Positions 53,519 to 63,161 of a DNA stretch of 64,000 nt are shown here, one piece after another. Under the pieces are notes generated by a model. The model worked only from the letters and a program-made list of their open reading frames with translations, did no database searches and had not been told where the DNA came from. This stretch comes from Solitalea longa. GTDB lineage: Bacteria; Bacteroidota; Bacteroidia; Sphingobacteriales; Sphingobacteriaceae. Location of the stretch: positions 1 to 64,000 of the forward strand of contig NZ_PQVF01000006.1 of the NCBI RefSeq assembly GCF_002920915.1, given 5' to 3'. The number at the start of each line of letters is the position of its first letter. Position 1 is the first letter of the stretch. The position numbers were made by a program, and so were the translations under genes.

Positions 53519-53610
53519 CTTTGTTGTTTATTCCAGTAAGTAAAAATGACAGGTAGCTTAACTATTCTTCTTACCTTTAATAAACTATGAAGTTATAACT
53601 TCTCTCCAAT

Positions 53611-53618
53611 TATTTTTG
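53611..53618 (+). promoter_or_regulatory. Candidate -7 box for the MATE gene
   Basis: TATTTTTG matches TAnnTTTG, 52 nt before the ATG at 53671; -33 box not seen. Confidence 0.35.
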
Positions 53619-53670
53619 TGCGGTATTTTGCTATGCCGATCTCGCATTTAATTCAATTTCAACTTTATTT

Positions 53671-55074
53671 ATGTCGTTTACCCTTAAGCTGCGTGCATTT
53701 GTTTCATTATTAAAAAAGGCTGTTAATGGTACTGAAACCGATTTTACCAGCGGTAGTATTGATAAAGCTATTTTATTGCTGTCAGTTCCAATGGTGCTTG
53801 AAATGGCAATGGAATCGTTGTTTGCTGTTGTTGATGTATTTTATGTTAGCCGTTTGGGAAAAGACGCTGTGGCTGCAGTTGGACTAACCGAATCAACCCT
53901 TTCTATCCTGTATTCACTAGCTATGGGCTTAAGTATGGCAGCTACTGCAATGATAGCCCGTAGGGTTGGCGAGAAGAATGAAAAAGCTGCTTCAGAAGCG
54001 GCAGTTCAGGCAATTTATATAGCCTTAACACTTGCGGTGATTATTGGACTGACCGGGGCCGTTTTCGCAACCGATATTTTACGGTTAATGGGCGCTTCAG
54101 CCAAAGTTATAGAGGAAGGACATTTATACACCCGTATAATGTTTGCCGGTAACTTTTCTATTATGCTGTTATTTCTGATCAATGGAATTTTCAGAGGAGC
54201 AGGTGATGCTTCCCTCGCCATGCGTTCATTATGGATATCTAATAGTTGCAACATTCTGTTGGGGCCTATTTTTATTTTTGGTATCGGTCCTGTACCTGCA
54301 CTTGGTGTTACCGGAGCTGCAATTGCAACAACTATTGGTCGTGGCATAGGTGTTACTTACCAGGTTTATCATTTGTTTAAGGGCAAAGGGATTATCAAAA
54401 TTCACCTGGAGAATATTTTAGTAAAGTTTGATATCATCAAGCGGTTGCTAAAGGTAGCTGCCGGAGGCGCCGGTCAGTTTTTAATTGCTTCAGCCAGTTG
54501 GATCTTTTTAATAAGAATTATTTCCATGTTTGGCAGCGATGCATTGGCTGGATATACCATTGCTATTCGCGTTGTAATATTCGCCATTTTACCTGCATGG
54601 GGTATGGCAAATGCAGCGGCCACATTAGTTGGTCAGAATTTAGGAGCAGGACAACCGGAGCGAGCAGAGCGTTCGGTTTGGAGGACGGCCTATTTTAATA
54701 TGCTGTTTTTAGGAGCAGTAGGCATTTTGTTTTGGATATTCGCTCATTTCATTGTTGGGTTCTTTTCTACTGATGCAGCTGTAATAAAATATGGAACACA
54801 GTGTTTGCAATATGTTTGCCTCGGTTATGTATTTTATGCCTATGGAATGGTTATTAGCTCATCATTTAATGGCGCTGGTGATACCCGGACGCCCACTATT
54901 TTAAATTTGTTTGGGTTTTGGGCCATTCAAATTCCAGCCGCTTATTTTATGGCAGTGCATCTTGATATGGGCCCTAAAGGTGTTTTTATTGCAATAGTTT
55001 TAGCAGAGTCAATCTTAGCCACTGTAGCGATATTAGTTTTTAAAAGAGGAACTTGGAAACTTGTTAAAATTTAA
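53671..55074 (+). CDS. MATE family efflux transporter
   Basis: 467 residues, 12 predicted helices in two related halves. LLSVPMVLEMAMESLFAVVDVFYVSRLGKDAVAAVG is the MATE opening, and GMANAAATLVGQNLGAGQPERAERSVWRT starts the second half. It exports cationic or lipophilic compounds with Na+ or H+ influx. It stands alone, so the substrate is unknown. Confidence 0.9.
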   Translation: MSFTLKLRAFVSLLKKAVNGTETDFTSGSIDKAILLLSVPMVLEMAMESLFAVVDVFYVSRLGKDAVAAVGLTESTLSILYSLAMGLSMAATAMIARRVGEKNEKAASEAAVQAIYIALTLAVIIGLTGAVFATDILRLMGASAKVIEEGHLYTRIMFAGNFSIMLLFLINGIFRGAGDASLAMRSLWISNSCNILLGPIFIFGIGPVPALGVTGAAIATTIGRGIGVTYQVYHLFKGKGIIKIHLENILVKFDIIKRLLKVAAGGAGQFLIASASWIFLIRIISMFGSDALAGYTIAIRVVIFAILPAWGMANAAATLVGQNLGAGQPERAERSVWRTAYFNMLFLGAVGILFWIFAHFIVGFFSTDAAVIKYGTQCLQYVCLGYVFYAYGMVISSSFNGAGDTRTPTILNLFGFWAIQIPAAYFMAVHLDMGPKGVFIAIVLAESILATVAILVFKRGTWKLVKI

Positions 55075-55101
55075 AGTCTCAAGAAAGTAAAAAAAACATA
55101 T

Positions 55102-55140
55102 GGAAAATATTCCTATTTATTTAGGAAATATGTACATTTG
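55102..55140 (+). promoter_or_regulatory. Operator and -7 box of the Xre/RES toxin-antitoxin operon
   Basis: Half-sites GGAA (55102-55105), TTCC (55110-55113) and GGAA (55124-55127) form two overlapping dyads: GGAA-aata-TTCC and TTCCTA-tttatt-TAGGAA. TACATTTG (55133-55140) follows directly as -7 box, 17 nt before the ATG. The arrangement fits autorepression by the antitoxin or the toxin-antitoxin complex. Confidence 0.65.
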
Positions 55141-55157
55141 GTTAAAGGGTAAAAAAT

Positions 55158-55628
55158 ATGTCGGCAATTAAAAAAACAACTTACCGAGTTGAAGATGATG
55201 ATAATGCATCTGTTTCAATGGTTGCAGAAGCGCTTGCTCCTTATCAAACCTTAATGGGCAATCCTCAGGCTCAGTTAAGAGTAATAAGAGAAGGGTTGCC
55301 GGCAAAAGCATTGTCAGATATGATCACACTTTCAGGAGCCTCGCAAATTGATGTTGCCAATATGTTGCGCATGTCAGAAAAAACCTTGCGCTCATACATT
55401 AAAGAGAGCAAGCAACTGGATATTGGCGTTAGTGAGCACCTGATACAACTCTTTGAACTTTTTGATAAAGGCATTGAAGCAATAGGAAGCTTAGACAGTT
55501 TTAAAAAGTGGTTACAATCAAAAAGTATTGGTTTGGCAGCTAAGCCCATAGAACTTCTAAACACAATTACAGGCATTGAGCTTATAAAAGAAGAGTTAAT
55601 TAGAATTGAGTTTGGAGCCTTAGCATAA
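55158..55628 (+). CDS. Xre/MbcA/ParS-type antitoxin (DUF2384)
   Basis: 156 residues. A helix-turn-helix region (GASQIDVANMLRMSEKTLRSYIKE, about 60-83) precedes the toxin-binding DUF2384 domain, with LFELFDKGIEAIGSLDSFKKWL and the C-terminal GLAAKPIELLNTITGIELI. It neutralises the RES toxin encoded 4 nt downstream and probably represses the operon at 55102-55127. Confidence 0.9.
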   Translation: MSAIKKTTYRVEDDDNASVSMVAEALAPYQTLMGNPQAQLRVIREGLPAKALSDMITLSGASQIDVANMLRMSEKTLRSYIKESKQLDIGVSEHLIQLFELFDKGIEAIGSLDSFKKWLQSKSIGLAAKPIELLNTITGIELIKEELIRIEFGALA

Positions 55629-55632
55629 ACCC

Positions 55633-56100
55633 ATGCTGATTTACAGAATTACCTCAACTAAATATGCTCAAAAACTCATAGGTTCAGGCTCTGCAGCTCG
55701 CTGGAATTCAAATGGTGTTTTTATGATCTATGCAACAGGAAGTGTGGCGTTAGCTTGTTTAGAAAATGCCGTTCACAGAAATGGAGCTGATCTGTCGCTA
55801 GGAGATTATTCATTGATGATAATTGAAGTTCCGGACGGGAGCAGTAGAGAGGTTACCATAAATGAATTAACTGCCATTCATAAAGAATGGTATAGAGTAG
55901 ATAACGAAGCTTACCAGCGAACGCAGCAAATAGGCGATCAATGGATTGCCGACCGAGAAACATTGTTGTTAAAGGTTCCTTCTTCAATTGTACAATATGA
56001 GTACAATTATTTGATCAATCCTAACCATCAGGAATTTTCCAAAGTGAAGATTCAAGACGTTCAGAAGTTTGTTTTTGATGAACGGATAAAGGCCGGATAA
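55633..56100 (+). CDS. RES-domain toxin
   Basis: 155 residues. The RES family Arg is in IYRITSTKYA and the domain continues with GSAARWNSNGVFMIYATGSVALACLENAVH, containing the Arg, Tyr and Glu positions expected for the NAD-handling active site. RES toxins degrade NAD+ or ADP-ribosylate targets (ParT). It is paired with the Xre antitoxin, so a complete type II system. Ends at a 20-bp perfect hairpin. Confidence 0.9.
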   Translation: MLIYRITSTKYAQKLIGSGSAARWNSNGVFMIYATGSVALACLENAVHRNGADLSLGDYSLMIIEVPDGSSREVTINELTAIHKEWYRVDNEAYQRTQQIGDQWIADRETLLLKVPSSIVQYEYNYLINPNHQEFSKVKIQDVQKFVFDERIKAG

Positions 56101-56105
56101 AGAAT

Positions 56106-56150
56106 AAAAAGCAAAACGGTGAGGATATTGTCCTCACCGTTTTGCTTTTT
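56106..56150. terminator. Bidirectional terminator between RES toxin and the alpha-2-macroglobulin gene
   Basis: Perfect 20-bp stem (56106-56125 with 56131-56150) and a 5-nt loop, with five T residues at each end. It ends both convergent transcripts. Confidence 0.92.
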
Positions 56151-56155
56151 AACCA

Positions 56156-59100
56156 TTAATGAATAGTTGTTTTTCGGAGTGCTTCTCTTCCATAGAAAAC
56201 AGGGAAATACATCAATTCAACTTTGGCTGGGTTTAAAATATAATTTCCTTCAAAACGAGGCACTAATTCAATTTCGTAACTATAGGTTCCTTGTTTCAGT
56301 TTAGTACAAAAAATGGAAACCTTGTTTTTTAAATATTCACGGTGATCTTCATTAAAACCAGATTCGGTTTTGCTGCCATATGAGCATCCCGCAGGTATTG
56401 GGATCTCAATCATTACATAATCTGCATCCGCTTTAACTTCAATCTTCGTTTTTAATATTGTATTTACCCCTGGTTTTAAACTGATGACAGACTTGCCATT
56501 ATTTTCAAAATGAGTGTCGATCACAAAATCTTTTGAAACTTTTCCAGGTTTCGAATTCCACCACTGTTGGTATGCAGTTATATACGAAGGTAAAGTGCCG
56601 CTTTTATTGACTTTTATAACGGCATTAGGGTTAAAAGTGGTTTCATAAGGGAACTTATCAACGGTTAGGGTTTTATCGCCATCCGTTAAAGTTAATTTAA
56701 CCGGTTTTAGCGCGGTCGAGTCTTTAAGCAGATCAGGTAAAATGGTTTCTAAAATGAGTGATGACTCGTAGGTATTTCGCCATGATCCATTTTTTCGTTG
56801 TTCAAAAAAGTAGTTCCTGATTTTAGCCAGGGAGGAATCATTTGCATTTGCCCCTTTAATTATTTTATAACTAAGTATTGTTTCCTGAAAACTGTTATCG
56901 AACAAATTGTAAGAGTCTTTACCCCAATACCAATTTCCAAACATGGTTGATTTGTGACGGTTTTTAATACTGTGAGTGTTTATCGGCAAATTCATCGATT
57001 GCTTAATTTCCATTAAGCTTAACATGGTATACTGAGATGGTTGGGTTTTCAAATGATCAATGCTGTCTTCAACTTGTTTGATTAATGCATTGAAGTTTGA
57101 TTTAGCATCTAGACCCCTAAGTAACTTGATCGAAGAGATCATTCCTTCAATATTTCGGCGAGGGAAATTGAAAACTAATTCATCGATTAATGGTTGAGTG
57201 TTGGGCAGGTTAATCGTATAGCCTGATTTCCGGGCCTCATTTAATGTTTCAATCACATGAACCGTGATCCAATCTGAGGCAGCAGTTTTAGGCCACCAAC
57301 CCCAGTTACCACTAGTTAGCTGATTTTCTTTTAATTTTTTAATAATCGTATTAACCTGTTCTTCTCCATCAAAAGGTTCTTTTAACAATTTCCTAACCCT
57401 TTTTTCAAGCAATAGTGCTTTAAGTTTTGAGGCTAACTGCTCATTACAGAAATACTCGTATGATCTGATATTTTGAATTTCGCTGAGAAGAATTGGCAAA
57501 GCAGATGCATCGGCCCTGAATGTAATCTTCCCTCCATCAGGTTTTAATGCAATGGCAACAGAAGTGTCTCCTTCTAATGAATAAAAGATACCGGTACTTT
57601 CTTTAACTCCTTGCGGAAATACCGGAATTTGTCGTTTCTCTCCGTCTTCATAGCCATTCACAGTATTTAAAACAGTGTATAAAGCGTTAATGGTATCTTT
57701 AGAAGAGACTGTAATTGGAATGGTGTCGAGCAAGGCATTTTTAACACGAACAGCTTTTGATGAAAGCAGTTTGTTATTCAGTTTTATGGTTCTGTTCAGC
57801 GCAACCGTATCAAAGGTATAATTGCTAACTTTTCCTAAAATGTTAATGCTGTCGCCCACAATGGCAAAACGAGGAGCGGCAAGGGAAGCTGTAAGCAATT
57901 TAAATGATTTAATTTCCTGTTGAGTAAGCCCACTTAGCCGTTTGCCACCCATGCCAATTACATAGGTGCTCCATTTAGAGATATCGTCAGGAATGGTAAC
58001 TTTGAAACTGGTTTGGCCATTTTGATCAGTAGTAAGTTTGGGCTGCCAAAAGGCTACGTCTGAGAAATTCTGGCGTAACCCTAAAGTTCCATCCGATTGA
58101 AGACCATCAGCTGAAGGGGAGTTACTCGCGGCTTTTTTGGTTGTAATAATTATTACGCCGTTTGCTGCTGCTGATCCATAAAGGGCTGTAGCATCCGATC
58201 CTTTAACTATTTTAATGTCTAGTATGTCTGATTGAGTTAAATCACTTTGCTTGCCGGCATAGGGTAAACCATCCAGAATAATCAATGGATCACTATTTTG
58301 AGCAATAGAGGCAGAACCTCTAATAGAAACTCCAGCAGCTTTAGCTTGAAGTGAATTTATATTTATAACTGAACCAGTGAAACTCTGCTTTCTCTGAACC
58401 CCATAGCCAACTACCACCACTTCTTGTAATGCCTTCGAGCTTTCCTGCATCTTTATGGTATAGTATTCATTGGTTTTAATGGGCTTTTCCTGAGATTCGA
58501 AGCCAATGAAAGAGAATTGGAGCATTCCCCTTTTAGGAACCATTAAAGTAAATCCTCCATTCATATCTGTTAAGGTACCAATCTTAGTTCCCTTGATGGT
58601 AACTCTTACACCAGGTAAGGGTAAGTTGGTCGCATCTGTAACTAGTCCGGAAACCTTATCAGTAAATAAAGATGAATTAAGCTGAGACTCATTAAATGCT
58701 TGACTGATGCTTTCGGTAATGTATGATTTATCCGAATAACCATTGCTTGAGGATTGATCAATTGACTCAATAAGTTGATTAATTTTTATACTTGTACTGT
58801 CCTGAGGTTGGGGCTTTATTGAATCGATATAGAAATAATTAACGCCATAACTATTGAGTTTTATATCCTCTTTTATAAAGTATAAATCCTTCTTCAATAA
58901 AAACAGCATCCGATAACTGCCCGGTTCTAATTCCTCGATTTTTGTGGTATTGCCCGGATAAATTCTTATGAAAGTTGGATCGATATAATTGTATACGATA
59001 ATGTTTTTGATGAAAGGAGTTTCCCCGTTTGGAAGTTCCCCAATATTAAACTCCATTTTGGCTGCAGTGGCTGAATACAATTTTGGGTTTGTGAATAAAG

Positions 59101-62005
59101 AAGTGGTATGTGAACGAAGGTCTAAATAATAACGCCACAGTGAGTCAATTTCAGATCTTGTAACTTCTAATTCATTAAAATTGGGCTCAATTGAAGTGGA
59201 ACTTAAGTGCCGATCAAAAGGCCAATCGGCTTTGATCGATTTCATTTTGAGCAATTCTCTTTCAAAATAATACGTATAACTAGGTTCTATTAAAAAGCGG
59301 GTGCTGAAGTTATTGTAGCTGACAAAAGTAGCTCCCAATCCGGATAGTGGGCCAACAAGAGTGGTTGAGCCTGAACTTTTAAAATCCGGGTTTAGCCAAA
59401 AAATATGTCCTCCGTTTTCAATCCAGGTTGGTTTAGAGCGAAAGTTATTATCAACCGTAATTACATATTTGTTAATGAGGTTTTTCTCATGATTATTTAG
59501 CGTATCCGGTTCTTTGTCAAAAATGTTTAATTGATGGTTAGCACTATCGATATTGATGGAAAGTATTAACTTTTTCTGATAAGGAACAAACACTGAATCT
59601 AATCGTACTAAACGATCGGTTGTGCGCAAACGAAGCGAATGATATCCCGAATCAACTTTAAAACTGTATGGGTTTACCTGCTCTGCCTTACTAAAATAAA
59701 CCGGACTTTCATCAATATAAAGGATATGAACGGGCTCAATAATGCCCTTGTTTACAGCAAAAGGAGCAATTTGAGTTGATTTGTCTTTGGTGTTTTCAGT
59801 GTTCTTATAAACGTTTTTTGTATGTAAGAAACGATAATATTCAATGGTGTCGAGGTTGAGTTCTTTTGCCCATCGTTCCCATTTAATTAATAGCTGACCA
59901 TTTGATTTAACCCGATCAAGGTTAAAATTGAATGAGTTATTTGGATAGTATGGATAAATTTTTCCAAAATAAGGAACAAATGGAGTTTCGGTATTCTTAA
60001 ACTTTGAGGTAAATCCATAAGCTGTTAAGTCACTATTGGGAACCGGATTTCCTGCTGCGTCCTTTACTGAAAGTTCTACTTTAATTTTTTGCCCTGGATA
60101 AACCATTGCCGGTGCTTTTATTCGTATGTCAAGCTGATTTTTGCGTAATGTGGCTAAGGCTGTGGTTTTTTTCGGTTCTCCTGCCCAAACATATTCGAGT
60201 TTTACACTGATGGTCTGAGGAGAAGAAAGACGTCGGTTGAAATTTAACTGTGTTGATTTTCCCTGCGCTATGATTTTCTTTCCAACCCTAACAGTATAAA
60301 CAAACTCATGTTTTTGAGGATTTGATACATATATAAAAACGGAATCCCTGGTACGTTGGGTAGCAATCGAAGGCTCAACCAGAAACTTGTTCATGTTAAT
60401 GGTTTCTGCAATACAATCAACTCTTACCGTATAATAGTTAATTGCCGGGTTAACAGGTAAAATTGCGGGGAGCTTGATCTTTGAGAAGAAAATGGAATCT
60501 CCTTCATTGGTATAACCGGTCATGCTTGCTTCAATCGGCTGCGCTTGGTTTTCTTTTAAATAGGTTATCGAAAGAGAATCATTATCGCATTTCGTATTTA
60601 GTTTATGTTGTTTTAGTAACCGACTAAAATACAAGGTTTCTGTAAGTAGCTGGTTGTCGCTATTGGTAAACTGTAATTCTATCTTTCCTGAATAATTTGC
60701 ATCCGGGAACTTATTAGCAGGTATCTCAATCCTGGTTTCACCAACAGGGTCAAGTGCTTGTTCATGCGTCCAAATGGTATCGGGTACAAATTGATCTGCA
60801 GGGTTAAAATTGAAAACTCTTTGCGTGATAACGTTAATAGAAACTTTTCCATCAGGAACAGCCATGTCATTTTCGTCCGTAGCTTTGGCATAAATCACAA
60901 CAGGTTCTCCTTTTAAAAACGAATCTTCTGTTCGCGCATTAAATTTTACGTCTTTCAATTCGTAGTCTTCGTATTCAAATTTACCTTTAATAAAAAAGGG
61001 TTTATTGTTCAAATTGGTATCATCATCCTCTTTCCCTTTCGCTACTTTTTTTGAACTTATTCGTTCTAAAAATACCGTATAGTCATCATCCAAATCAAGG
61101 TCAAGGGAATCTGTAAGGGCAAAACCATATTCATAGGCGCCTTTCCTATAAGCATTAACCGTACCCAGGGTTATTAAATCAGAGTAGTCATCATAACGTA
61201 AGCCCACCTTAACCAATAATTGTTTATCAGTTATCGGATTGCCTTTTTTATCTGAAATGTAGGCTTTAAAGTTAACAGTATCATTGGGCCTGTATTTGGG
61301 TTTACTAAACACAATATACCCTGTATGCTTATCTGAAAACTTGTTTGAGTAATTTGAATAATAGTTGTTACGATATGATTTTCTGAACGTTTTTTTGATC
61401 GGGTAATAAACGTATTTATTGAAAGGCTGAACGATGTTTTTTCTGAAAAAGTTAGGTTGGTATGGATCAAATCCGTTGTTAATGGTAAAGTAATTATCAA
61501 TTCCCTGATAGGTTACTTTTAGCATTCCTGTTTTTTGCTTTGTTTTTAAAGTATAGCTTTTAAGCTCGGTATTGTATGTAGCCTTTTTTTTGTTGAATAA
61601 GACAGTAGCCCCATTAATTTCCTTTAACGAGTTGGGTTCGGTAATTAAAATGTTAACGAATTTCTTTTCGTTGAACAAATAAGGCTGAACATTATTGATT
61701 TGAACTATTGAATAATTTAGCTTTTGATGATCGGCATTTATAAATACATAACTACCGGGTTTAAGCTTTTTGTTAAAGCCTTTATCTGTTAAAAAAGAAT
61801 CAACAGGTTTTGATAAAAAGCTAATGTCGAGTTCTTCTTGATCCTTGGGTTTTAACGCATGAAGTTTTGATAGTTGATCATTTGAAAGTGGGTAGATCAG
61901 TGTGAGTGCACTTTCACGGCTGCTTTGAGAAAGCCTTTTTTGCGCAAATGAAGAATTAAAAACTAAAAGAGCAAGGCAAAGGATGCTGAAAATACGAAAT
62001 TTCAT
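56156..62005 (-). CDS. Alpha-2-macroglobulin family protein with internal TonB plug
   Basis: 1949 residues with a signal peptide (LCLALLVFNSSFAQ). An MG2-type domain at about 220-310 (GYIVFSKPKYRPNDTVNFKAY) and more beta domains are followed by a carboxypeptidase-regulatory-like domain at about 1115-1195 (VSGLVTDATNLPLPGVRVTI) and a SusC-type plug at about 1200-1290 (EVVVVGYGVQRK, LIILDGLPYAG, GSDATALYGSAAANGVIIITTKK). The A2M core then resumes (DVAFWQPKLTTDQNG), with a thioester motif C1520-N-E-Q and an alpha-helical thioester domain. No TonB barrel is present. Bacterial A2Ms trap attacking proteases. The usual partner PbpC is not adjacent. Confidence 0.88.
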   Translation of the reverse strand: MKFRIFSILCLALLVFNSSFAQKRLSQSSRESALTLIYPLSNDQLSKLHALKPKDQEELDISFLSKPVDSFLTDKGFNKKLKPGSYVFINADHQKLNYSIVQINNVQPYLFNEKKFVNILITEPNSLKEINGATVLFNKKKATYNTELKSYTLKTKQKTGMLKVTYQGIDNYFTINNGFDPYQPNFFRKNIVQPFNKYVYYPIKKTFRKSYRNNYYSNYSNKFSDKHTGYIVFSKPKYRPNDTVNFKAYISDKKGNPITDKQLLVKVGLRYDDYSDLITLGTVNAYRKGAYEYGFALTDSLDLDLDDDYTVFLERISSKKVAKGKEDDDTNLNNKPFFIKGKFEYEDYELKDVKFNARTEDSFLKGEPVVIYAKATDENDMAVPDGKVSINVITQRVFNFNPADQFVPDTIWTHEQALDPVGETRIEIPANKFPDANYSGKIELQFTNSDNQLLTETLYFSRLLKQHKLNTKCDNDSLSITYLKENQAQPIEASMTGYTNEGDSIFFSKIKLPAILPVNPAINYYTVRVDCIAETINMNKFLVEPSIATQRTRDSVFIYVSNPQKHEFVYTVRVGKKIIAQGKSTQLNFNRRLSSPQTISVKLEYVWAGEPKKTTALATLRKNQLDIRIKAPAMVYPGQKIKVELSVKDAAGNPVPNSDLTAYGFTSKFKNTETPFVPYFGKIYPYYPNNSFNFNLDRVKSNGQLLIKWERWAKELNLDTIEYYRFLHTKNVYKNTENTKDKSTQIAPFAVNKGIIEPVHILYIDESPVYFSKAEQVNPYSFKVDSGYHSLRLRTTDRLVRLDSVFVPYQKKLILSINIDSANHQLNIFDKEPDTLNNHEKNLINKYVITVDNNFRSKPTWIENGGHIFWLNPDFKSSGSTTLVGPLSGLGATFVSYNNFSTRFLIEPSYTYYFERELLKMKSIKADWPFDRHLSSTSIEPNFNELEVTRSEIDSLWRYYLDLRSHTTSLFTNPKLYSATAAKMEFNIGELPNGETPFIKNIIVYNYIDPTFIRIYPGNTTKIEELEPGSYRMLFLLKKDLYFIKEDIKLNSYGVNYFYIDSIKPQPQDSTSIKINQLIESIDQSSSNGYSDKSYITESISQAFNESQLNSSLFTDKVSGLVTDATNLPLPGVRVTIKGTKIGTLTDMNGGFTLMVPKRGMLQFSFIGFESQEKPIKTNEYYTIKMQESSKALQEVVVVGYGVQRKQSFTGSVININSLQAKAAGVSIRGSASIAQNSDPLIILDGLPYAGKQSDLTQSDILDIKIVKGSDATALYGSAAANGVIIITTKKAASNSPSADGLQSDGTLGLRQNFSDVAFWQPKLTTDQNGQTSFKVTIPDDISKWSTYVIGMGGKRLSGLTQQEIKSFKLLTASLAAPRFAIVGDSINILGKVSNYTFDTVALNRTIKLNNKLLSSKAVRVKNALLDTIPITVSSKDTINALYTVLNTVNGYEDGEKRQIPVFPQGVKESTGIFYSLEGDTSVAIALKPDGGKITFRADASALPILLSEIQNIRSYEYFCNEQLASKLKALLLEKRVRKLLKEPFDGEEQVNTIIKKLKENQLTSGNWGWWPKTAASDWITVHVIETLNEARKSGYTINLPNTQPLIDELVFNFPRRNIEGMISSIKLLRGLDAKSNFNALIKQVEDSIDHLKTQPSQYTMLSLMEIKQSMNLPINTHSIKNRHKSTMFGNWYWGKDSYNLFDNSFQETILSYKIIKGANANDSSLAKIRNYFFEQRKNGSWRNTYESSLILETILPDLLKDSTALKPVKLTLTDGDKTLTVDKFPYETTFNPNAVIKVNKSGTLPSYITAYQQWWNSKPGKVSKDFVIDTHFENNGKSVISLKPGVNTILKTKIEVKADADYVMIEIPIPAGCSYGSKTESGFNEDHREYLKNKVSIFCTKLKQGTYSYEIELVPRFEGNYILNPAKVELMYFPVFYGREALRKTTIH

Positions 62006-62145
62006 ATGTAGCTATAACGACTAAAAAAGTCTTATTAATTATGTTTTTCAATAATAAAGAAAATAATTCAGATGTGTTTTTGTAGATAGGCTCAAAAGCA
62101 AGAAAAGACGATCTTTTGAATCGACTTTTCTTACTTTATTAATAA

Positions 62146-63018
62146 TTAATGTCCTTTTGCCCGTTTCAATTCCAGGCCTTCGAGCACTCGGCGTATATCG
62201 TTTATCTTGCCAATTTCTTTAAAAAGAGAGTCGGCATCATTATTGGCTATCAAATCCCTGAAATCTTGAAGGTTTTTTAGGTATTCATCCACCGACTTTA
62301 ATAATGATTTTTTATTCTGAAGGAAAATAGGCGTCCACATTTCGGGTGAACTTTTGGCTAAACGTGCTGTTGAAGCAAATCCCGAACCTGCCAATTCAAA
62401 AATATTCGTTTCGTCTTTTTCAATTTCTAGTACTGTTTTTCCTAGAACGTAAGAAATAACATGCGATAAGTGAGAAACATAGGCAATATGTCGGTCGTGT
62501 TCTTCGGCACCCATATGGATAACATGCATGCCAATAGCCTCGTGAATAACCCTGATTAGGAGTACAGCCTTCGGATCCGATCTTTCTTCCTCACAAATAA
62601 TAGTTGTTTTTTTATCAAAGAGTCCATCAATAGCAGCCGTTGGACCTGAATTTTCTGTGCCTGCGATAGGATGGTTAGCTACGTAATTGCGTCGTTTAGG
62701 ATGATTTTCAACAACCTTACAGATCTCTGATTTAGTTGAACCAACATCCATTACTACGGTTTTTTCTGAAATGGCATCTAAAACCTTGGGTAAAACAGCA
62801 AGGGTGGCATTTACCGGAACCGATACAATAACTAAATCGGCATCTTTTACTGCTTCTTCCAACGGAAGGTATTCATCTATAGTGCCAAGTTCCTGGGCTT
62901 TTTTGCAGTGGTCAATATTTTTATCGGCACCAATTACGTATTTGGCTATACCTTTTGAACGTAGATCTTTAGCTAATGAGCCTCCGATAAGGCCCAAACC
63001 AACAACAGTTAATTTCAT
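62146..63018 (-). CDS. tyrA: Prephenate dehydrogenase
   Basis: 290 residues. The NAD motif is VVGLGLIGGSLAKDL (5-19); the substrate-side residues are in DVGSTKSEI, HPIAGTENSGP and HIAYVSHLSH. It makes 4-hydroxyphenylpyruvate, the direct precursor of tyrosine, which the tyrosine ammonia-lyase at 21435 consumes. There is no fused chorismate mutase or ACT domain. The gap of about 140 nt to the A2M gene suggests separate transcription. Confidence 0.92.
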   Translation of the reverse strand: MKLTVVGLGLIGGSLAKDLRSKGIAKYVIGADKNIDHCKKAQELGTIDEYLPLEEAVKDADLVIVSVPVNATLAVLPKVLDAISEKTVVMDVGSTKSEICKVVENHPKRRNYVANHPIAGTENSGPTAAIDGLFDKKTTIICEEERSDPKAVLLIRVIHEAIGMHVIHMGAEEHDRHIAYVSHLSHVISYVLGKTVLEIEKDETNIFELAGSGFASTARLAKSSPEMWTPIFLQNKKSLLKSVDEYLKNLQDFRDLIANNDADSLFKEIGKINDIRRVLEGLELKRAKGH

Positions 63019-63127
63019 TTGATTTTAGATGAACTGTAAAACTAAGGCTTTTTATCAAAAGAGGATAACTAAAAAAAAGTCGAATGTGGGATGCCCAACA
63101 TCTAAAAGAGACCGAAAATAAACAGAG

Positions 63128-63147
63128 CAGGGGAGACGTCCCCCCTG
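63128..63147 (-). terminator. GC-rich hairpin between the Ldh-family gene and tyrA
   Basis: CAGGGG (63128-63133) pairs with CCCCTG (63142-63147) around an 8-nt loop. On the minus strand a T-rich stretch follows, so it may end the Ldh transcript that stops at 63162. Confidence 0.45.
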
Positions 63148-63161
63148 ATCTATAATGCTTA

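Noticed and set aside
58100-58700. Separate SusC/TonB receptor gene
   Set aside because: The plug is in frame within the A2M gene and no beta-barrel or own start follows.
63128-63147. Regulatory RNA or riboswitch before tyrA
   Set aside because: Only a 6-bp hairpin is present, 109 nt upstream of tyrA; no conserved riboswitch or T-box elements are visible.
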